Assembly: GCF_015711645.1 (NCBI RefSeq)
Contig: NZ_JABTEX010000006.1
Location: forward strand, 62,001-126,000
Length of the DNA stretch: 64,000 nt
From: Planomonospora sp. ID82291
GTDB lineage: Bacteria; Actinomycetota; Actinomycetes; Streptosporangiales; Streptosporangiaceae
Direction of reading: 5' to 3'
Shown here: positions 58,888 through 64,000 of the stretch, piece by piece
Numbering within the stretch: position 1 is the stretch's first letter
Layout: each line of letters starts with the position of its first letter
Notes under the pieces: model-generated
Database searches by the model: none
The model's input: only the letters and a program-made list of their open reading frames with translations
What the model was told of the DNA's origin: nothing
Program-made: the position numbers and the translations under genes

Positions 58888-59280
58888 ATGGCCTTTGACG
58901 ACCTGCTCGGAATGCTTCGGACCTTGATGTGGGTTGAGTATTCGTCCGGAATGCACCTCTCGCAGTCGAGTACTCCTGGAAGGTTCAGCGCTCTCGTGCG
59001 GGATGATGACAACACGCTTGTCGAACATGCCAAGCTCTTACCGGCTGAAGCCGCGATCAAGGTAGGCGCAGCCGTATGCGTCTCGGCGGGCGTCGTGGTG
59101 GGCGTCGTCGCGTCGAAGGCCGCGCCGCACGTCAAGAGCAGGTTCAACGACCTCAAGTCGAGGGTGAACCGCAAGTCGGAGGACACCGTCGAGGCCGCCG
59201 CTCGAGAGACCATCCCGGAGCAGTCCGACATGGGGATTGAGGAACCTCGAGGTGAAAGTCAGCGCTTGTACGGTGCGTGA
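58888..59280 (+). CDS. unknown single-span membrane protein
   Basis: 130 aa, ATG start. One membrane span in the middle (IKVGAAVCVSAGVVVGVVAS), a cytoplasmic-looking acidic N-terminus and a charged helical C-terminus (VKSRFNDLKSRVNRKSEDTV). No family recognised. Confidence 0.55.
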   Translation: MAFDDLLGMLRTLMWVEYSSGMHLSQSSTPGRFSALVRDDDNTLVEHAKLLPAEAAIKVGAAVCVSAGVVVGVVASKAAPHVKSRFNDLKSRVNRKSEDTVEAAARETIPEQSDMGIEEPRGESQRLYGA

Positions 59281-59607
59281 CGTCCACAACCGGCTCCGGT
59301 GAGACGGCGTACTCCCGCCGGTTTCTGGATCACCGGCCCCGCACAGCACGGACGACGTCGGCCACGGCAGGCCGCGTGTCGGCCCGTCGGGTGCCGCTGG
59401 TGTCACGGGTTGCCAAGCTCGAAGGGCACGGCCTTCAAGCCGTCACCGGACGGCGAGATCACCCGAACAGACGCAAAGGTCTACCCGGTCAGCTACAGGA
59501 CCAACACGATCTTCAGGTGCCGCACCGACGTGATCAAGACCTCCGCCATCGCCGGCTGGACGCGGCTGTGACGGAACTGTCGCCGCGCACCGTTAGAGTC
59601 GCCCGGC
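59281..59607. other. intergenic region with a possible decayed frame
   Basis: 327 bases. A + strand frame ending near 59571 (KGTAFKPSPDGEITRTDAKV, YRTNTIFRCRTDVIKTSAIA) looks coding in its last 50 codons but Arg-rich and random before. Possible remnant; no family recognised. Confidence 0.3.
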
Positions 59608-60144
59608 GTGACACGACGATCTCGGATGCTGTGGGCCGCCGCCCTGCTGTGGGCGACGGTTCCGGCCGCCTACCTGGCCTGGCTGGAGCTGCAGGAACTG
59701 CTGACCCCGCCGGCTCTCCCGGCTCCCCTGGGGGAGTACGACGGGAACATCTACGGGATGGTCCAGTTCTTCTCCGGCGGCTTCCGCCTGAAAGCGTTCG
59801 TGCTGATCCGCCAGGTGCAGTTCACCGGGATCCTCGGTGTCGCGCCGTACGTGCTGCTCGGGCTCGGGATGTGCCTGCTCGGCGCCCGGCTGGGCCGGCC
59901 GCGGACCGGCCGGGTCGCCGCCGGACTCCTCGCGGCCGCGCTGGTCCCGATGTACAGCCTGCATCTCGTGCTCTTCCTGGTGGAGGGGTCGGCGGAGTTC
60001 ATGGACGGGGGCCCGCAGTGGCCCGTCTTCTCTGCGGTCGGCGGGGACCTCTACCAGCTCGCCGCGGTGGTCCTGATGGTGCTCGCGCTCCGTTCCGGCC
60101 GTCCCGAGCAGCGGGAAGCCTTGCACCTGCCGGAGAGGTCCTGA
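59608..60144 (+). CDS. unknown integral membrane protein
   Basis: 178 aa, GTG start. Four hydrophobic spans (MLWAAALLWATVPAAYLAWL, GILGVAPYVLLGLGMCLLGA, VAAGLLAAALVPMYSLHLVL, LYQLAAVVLMVLAL). No motif recognised. It ends exactly where the MFS remnant begins. Confidence 0.65.
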   Translation: MTRRSRMLWAAALLWATVPAAYLAWLELQELLTPPALPAPLGEYDGNIYGMVQFFSGGFRLKAFVLIRQVQFTGILGVAPYVLLGLGMCLLGARLGRPRTGRVAAGLLAAALVPMYSLHLVLFLVEGSAEFMDGGPQWPVFSAVGGDLYQLAAVVLMVLALRSGRPEQREALHLPERS

Positions 60145-60596
60145 TCATAGGCTCGATCACATCGCTGCCGACGCGCCCTGATCGGGCCGATGCGATCGGC
60201 TGCGCGGCGGCCGTCCCTGAAGGGCTGCTGCTGATCACCATGGCCGCTGACGCGCCGCTGCTGCTGGTTCTTCCGGCCGTCACGATGACCGGAGCGGCCG
60301 GCACATCAAGCTTGATCACCTGGATGAGTTTCCTCCAGCGGAGGATTCCCGACGTTCAACTCAGTCGCGTCCTCGCCACCACGACGGCGCTCGACACGCT
60401 GCTCACGCCGGTCCGCTACGCCCTCGCCGACCCGTTGTCGGACCTGGCCGGGGTGCGGCCGACGCTGTGGGGCTGCGCCGCCCTGGCCCTGAGCGGGGCC
60501 GCCGTCGCCTGCGTCCGTGACGTGCGGCACGCGATCCCCGGCTACGGCCCGGCCTTGGCCACATCCTCATACTCCTGTCCAGTTCCCCTCGATTAA
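60145..60596 (+). pseudogene. C-terminal remnant of an MFS exporter
   Basis: About 150 codons aligned with the end of the MFS gene at 50429: IGCAAAVPEGLLLITMAADA, WMSFLQRRIPDVQLSRVLAT, LAGVRPTLWGCAALALSGAA, and the same CPVPLD ending. The first two thirds are absent. The 70 bases after the stop (MSQNARYG context) also match the DNA after the MFS gene. Confidence 0.85.
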
Positions 60597-60727
60597 GGGA
60601 TGATCCTGTCGGGTGCCGCGACCGTGACCGTGATGAGCCAGAACGCGCGATACGGGGTGGCGGCGTCAGGGCGCCGGGAGCAGCTCCCCGCGACCATCCG
60701 GGCAGCCGACGCTGAAGGAGGAGACGG

Positions 60728-61816
60728 TTGCGCGAACCAGGTGGACGCAGCACCCTTGTCCTGACCCTCGCCGCGGTGACGGCCTGCGTGGCGATGGTGG
60801 TCGTCGTGCTCGTCATGCGCGCGGCGAACGCCCCCTCCGATGCGGGCTCCCTGCCCGGACCGGCGACCGACACGACCTCGCCGGACGCACCGTTGACCGG
60901 CCACCGTACCCTGGTCTCCTCGGTGGCGATCGGACGGCTGGACAACCGCCCCATCGCGGTCTCCGGCAGTTGGGACGGCACGATCCGGCTCTGGGATCTG
61001 GCCACCCGCGAGCAGCTCGGCGAACTGCCCCCCGGCGGGGATCGGCCCGTGCCGATCATGACGGTGACAGCCGGGCAGCTGAACGGCCGACCCATCGCGG
61101 TCTCCGGAGACTCAAGAGGCATGGTCCGGGTATGGGACCTGGCCACCCGCAAGCAGCTCGGCCGGCCGCTGGACGGCTACACCGCGATCTACTCGGTGGC
61201 GCTGGGCAAGCTGGACGGGCGAGCCGTCGTCGTCGCCGGCAGCGACAACGGCACGGTCTGGGTGTGGGATCCGGTCACCGGCGAACAACGGGGCGAACCG
61301 TTCACCGGCCACCGCCAAGCGGTGACCTCGGTGGCGTTGAGCCGGTTGAACGGCAGGCCCGTCGCCGTCTCGGCCAGCTGGGACACCACCGTCCGGGTGT
61401 GGGACCTGGCCACCCGCGAACAACTCGGGCGGCCGTTCACCGGCCATCGCAACCTCGTGCCCTCCGTGGCGGTCGGAGCGCTGAACGGCCGGCCCATCGC
61501 GGTGTCGGGTGACACCGGCAACCAGATCCGGGTGTGGGACCTGGCCACCCGCAAGCAGCTCGGCCGCCCGTTCACCCACGGCAACATCGTCTCCTCGGTG
61601 GCGATCGGCACACTGGGCGGCCGGCCTGTCGCCGTCTCCGGCGGTTATGACGCCACCGTGCGGGTGTGGGACCTGACCACGCACGAGCAGCTCAGCGAAC
61701 TTCCGCTCGGCGGTCTCATCCAGGTCATGTCCGTGGCCGCCGGGCAGGTGAACGGCCGGCTCGTCGCCGTCTCAGCCAATGCCGACGCCACACTCCGGAT
61801 GTGGGACCTGCGGTAA
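60728..61816 (+). CDS. membrane-anchored WD40-repeat protein
   Basis: 362 aa. TTG preceded by AAGGAGGAGA. One N-terminal membrane span (LVLTLAAVTACVAMVVVVLV), then seven WD units of the form 'GH...V.SVA.G.LNGRPVAVSG..D.TVRVWDLATR.QLG.P', which would close one seven-bladed propeller. The lack of any other domain makes it a scaffold or ligand-binding protein facing outside the cell. It is convergent with McrBC. Confidence 0.88.
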   Translation: MREPGGRSTLVLTLAAVTACVAMVVVVLVMRAANAPSDAGSLPGPATDTTSPDAPLTGHRTLVSSVAIGRLDNRPIAVSGSWDGTIRLWDLATREQLGELPPGGDRPVPIMTVTAGQLNGRPIAVSGDSRGMVRVWDLATRKQLGRPLDGYTAIYSVALGKLDGRAVVVAGSDNGTVWVWDPVTGEQRGEPFTGHRQAVTSVALSRLNGRPVAVSASWDTTVRVWDLATREQLGRPFTGHRNLVPSVAVGALNGRPIAVSGDTGNQIRVWDLATRKQLGRPFTHGNIVSSVAIGTLGGRPVAVSGGYDATVRVWDLTTHEQLSELPLGGLIQVMSVAAGQVNGRLVAVSANADATLRMWDLR

Positions 61817-61875
61817 CCCCGCTCGACGAAGCGGAACCACCGTGCCGGGCATCACCGGGAGCTGGGCCATGCCGT

Positions 61876-63063
61876 TCAGGGGGCGCTCTGCCTGCCGGCC
61901 AGTTCGGCCGCGATGCCTCCTACCTGGGTCAGCAACTGCTCCGGTGGCAGGGTGAGGTCGAGGGCATGGCAGATGATCTCGATGCCGGTGTGCCGGACGG
62001 CGTGCCGGGCCGCCGCCGCGTTTCCCTTGGCGTAGACCAGATGGCCCTGCGGGAGCCGTAACGCCGTGCAGTAGGCCAGCATCTGGTACAGGTCCGCGTC
62101 AGGGTAGCCGGCGGATTTCTCCCGCTTGTACTTGGCGTCGGCCACCGCGGCGGGTCGCCCGTGCAGCTCCCACACCAGGTCCGGGCGCATCCGCACCGCC
62201 AGCGCGTCATCGAGGTGACAGGGGTACTGCGGGCGGGCGGCCCCGCCGTGGCGAGCGTGCAGCTCCTCGGAGATCGCGACGGTCACGAAGTCTTCGAACA
62301 CCTTGGGCAGGTTGAACAGGAACCCGTTGGCGGCGATGGCGCCGGGGGTGTGCTCGGGCGAGGTGGCCCGCCAGATGATCTCCGCCAGGCGCAGCGCCGC
62401 CTGGTAGCGGGCATTGAGCCGGGACGGCTGCCAGTGCGGGAGCACCGTGCCGCCGACCAGGCTGGTCACTCCGGCCAGCCGTCCCCGCAGCGCGGTCAGG
62501 CGCCGCCGGGATTCGGCGTCGATACCGGGGACGGTGAGCAGCCGGGTGATCGCGGCCAGCAGGATCCGGTTCTCGGCGACGTCCACGGTGAAGTCGTCGT
62601 GGCGGATCTCCATCGGGATCACCCGCCCGTGATGGCGCCGCAGCTGCTCCCCTTCCCGCAGCCGCCCGCGCAGCACGTAGGAGGACTCCTCCACCGTCCG
62701 GTATCCCTGCAGGAGTCCTTGGCGCAGCGCCTGCTCGGCCTGCCGCCACAGCGCTTGGGCCACCGCGGGCACCAGCCCGTCGCGGGCGTCCAATCCGATG
62801 GTCTCCTGCCGCCATCCCTTGGGGTCGGCCGCGTACCCGACGAGGAACAGCAGTCGGTCGATGGCGAGTTTCGGCGTCACCCACACCTCAACGTCGCCGA
62901 TCAGCGCGACTCCGACCCTGCCGCGCGGGGTGACCTCCCACACGCCTTCCTCGTACGGTGAGGGCCGGGCGTCGACCACGTCGGAGCCGGCCAGGTGCCG
63001 TCCCTGCTCGGCGGAGAGCCGGGCCAGGACCTGCCCGGTCTCGGGTACCTCGATCCGGGTCAT
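61876..63063 (-). CDS. mcrC: McrC-family subunit of type IV restriction system
   Basis: 395 aa, ATG overlapping the McrB stop (ATGA). N-terminal beta region (VWEVTPRGRVGVALIGDVEV), then MEIRHDDFTVDVAENRILLA, and a PD-(D/E)xK nuclease core: MRPDLVWELHGRPAAVADAK (D ... D-x-K) with YKREKSAGYPDADLYQMLAY. This is the DNA-cleaving partner of McrB, expected to act on modified (methylated) DNA. Confidence 0.92.
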   Translation of the reverse strand: MTRIEVPETGQVLARLSAEQGRHLAGSDVVDARPSPYEEGVWEVTPRGRVGVALIGDVEVWVTPKLAIDRLLFLVGYAADPKGWRQETIGLDARDGLVPAVAQALWRQAEQALRQGLLQGYRTVEESSYVLRGRLREGEQLRRHHGRVIPMEIRHDDFTVDVAENRILLAAITRLLTVPGIDAESRRRLTALRGRLAGVTSLVGGTVLPHWQPSRLNARYQAALRLAEIIWRATSPEHTPGAIAANGFLFNLPKVFEDFVTVAISEELHARHGGAARPQYPCHLDDALAVRMRPDLVWELHGRPAAVADAKYKREKSAGYPDADLYQMLAYCTALRLPQGHLVYAKGNAAAARHAVRHTGIEIICHALDLTLPPEQLLTQVGGIAAELAGRQSAP

Positions 63064-64000
63064 TTCGGTACGGCGGCCGCCTGCCGCAGCGCCGACAGCC
63101 GGTAGCGGTCCAGGACGCTGGGCGGGCTGCCGTAGTGGTGTTCGGCCAGCAGCGGCAGGATCGAGGTCTCCCAGACCGTCTCCAGGCCGTCGACGCGATG
63201 GTAGATGCCGGGTTTCATCAGGTAGGACGGGCCGATCGCCAGGTCGTGGTCCTCGATGCGGGCGTTGAGCGCCTCCAGCAGCGCGGGGGCGTCCAGGTTG
63301 TGCACGGCCGAAGGATCGCTTTCGCGGAGCCGTTCCAGCCAGCGGCCCAGCAGGCCCCGCACCGGGACGAGGTCCGGGTGCAGCTCGACGAACCGGAACC
63401 GGCGCCGCATGGCGGCGTCGACCAGGGCGATGGAGCGGTCGGTGGTGTTCATCGTGCCGATGACGAAGATGTTCTCCGGCAGGGTGAAGTCCGCCTCGGC
63501 CGAGTACAGCAGGCTGATCGCGTCGTCGCGGTACTCCAGCAGGAAGTACAGCTCGCCGAAGACCTTGGCCAGGTTGGCGCGGTTGATCTCGTCGATGATG
63601 AGGATGTACGGGTCGGAGGGGTGCTGGCGGGCCGCCTCGACGAGCTGCCGGAACGGCCCCGGCCGCAGTTCGAAGGCGAGCTGGCCGTCGGCCCGCTGCA
63701 CCGGCCGGAACCCCTCGAAGAAGTCCTCGTAGGTGTAGGACGGGTGGAACTGCACGAGCTTGACCGCGCTCGGCTCGGCCAGCCGCCCGGCGAGCTTGCG
63801 GGCCAGGAACGTCTTGCCGGTGCCGGGCGGCCCGTACAGGATGATCTGCTTGTTCTCCCACAGCAGGTCGGCCAGGCGCTGAAGCTGCGCGCGGTCGATG
63901 AAGGTCTCCTCAGCGAGCTCCTCGCCGACCTCGCCGAAGGCGAGGTCCTTCGGCGGTCCGGCCTGGGCATCGTCGAGTTCGACGCCGAGCGCGGTCAGCA
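63060..64000 (-). CDS. mcrB: McrB-type AAA+ GTPase subunit, N-terminus outside window
   Basis: About 312 codons visible; the gene continues past 64000. Walker A LYGPPGTGKTFLARKL, FHPSYTYEDFFEGFRP, Walker B YILIIDEINRANLAKVFGEL (McrB's IDEINR), sensor I FVIGTMNTTDRSIALVDAAM and the arginine-finger RRRF. The MNTTD phrase is diagnostic for the McrB branch of AAA+. It powers translocation for McrC. The specificity domain is not in the window. Confidence 0.93.
   Translation of the reverse strand, partial: LTALGVELDDAQAGPPKDLAFGEVGEELAEETFIDRAQLQRLADLLWENKQIILYGPPGTGKTFLARKLAGRLAEPSAVKLVQFHPSYTYEDFFEGFRPVQRADGQLAFELRPGPFRQLVEAARQHPSDPYILIIDEINRANLAKVFGELYFLLEYRDDAISLLYSAEADFTLPENIFVIGTMNTTDRSIALVDAAMRRRFRFVELHPDLVPVRGLLGRWLERLRESDPSAVHNLDAPALLEALNARIEDHDLAIGPSYLMKPGIYHRVDGLETVWETSILPLLAEHHYGSPPSVLDRYRLSALRQAAAVPK

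Noticed and set aside
1-64000. CRISPR arrays, rRNA or tRNA genes, insertion sequences with transposases
   Set aside because: I saw no regularly spaced repeats, no rRNA-like sequence and no transposase motif. tRNA absence is by eye only; a tRNA scan would be decisive.

Overview
The window is very GC-rich DNA with GTG, ATG and TTG starts, dense GTGA/ATGA stop-start overlaps and purine-rich ribosome sites. Its families are typical of filamentous actinomycetes: PF04672 methyltransferases, HTH/DUF5753 and HTH-TPR regulators, secreted DUF1524 HNH nucleases and PIMT-like tailoring methyltransferases. I infer a Streptomycetales/Streptosporangiales-type actinomycete. The genus cannot be read from the sequence. 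There are no rRNA genes, no ribosomal or central-metabolism operons, and I saw no tRNA, so this looks like an accessory region (integrated element, genomic island or large plasmid).

0-27 kb, element-like. A tyrosine recombinase (1991-3115), a zinc-finger/coiled-coil protein of KfrA-like build (3744-4886), an excisionase-like HTH protein (20180-20803) and a degenerate DnaB-type ATPase (27080-27997) flank strings of small unknown proteins. Inside are an AlbA_2-domain protein, an accessory NAD-dependent DNA ligase, a sirtuin, and a tightly overlapping operon of unknown genes (14.6-18.5 kb). A reverse-strand operon (22.08-24.2 kb) holds an AAA ATPase, an APH-type kinase and the decayed C-terminus of a radical-SAM protein.

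28-41 kb, modification island. Two Nudix hydrolases and a secreted HNH nuclease lead into the most unusual locus: a radical-SAM enzyme whose C-terminus is a Cys-rich tail of CxPxxx repeats, 14 bases ahead of a PIMT-family methyltransferase. It is followed by three PF04672 methyltransferase paralogues (one with a lost SAM motif), a class-I O-methyltransferase overlapping an orphan solute-binding lipoprotein, an HTH/DUF5753 regulator and several small unknown proteins.

41.7-51.7 kb, probable biosynthesis/export cluster on the + strand: HTH-TPR regulator, GNAT, flavin-binding split barrel, PP2C-like phosphatase, a truncated PIMT fused out of frame to a GntR regulator tail, a type III PLP decarboxylase, a candidate 50-codon peptide, an ABC exporter, a methyltransferase and an MFS exporter. 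No scaffold-building enzyme is recognisable.

51.7-64 kb, mosaic and defence. Decayed or diverged copies of genes at 24-30 kb recur in the same order and orientation (DUF gene, Nudix tail, Nudix, HNH), and the end of the MFS gene is duplicated at 60.1-60.7 kb. Mrr-like and McrBC type IV restriction genes and a membrane-anchored WD40 protein close the window. McrB runs off the right edge.
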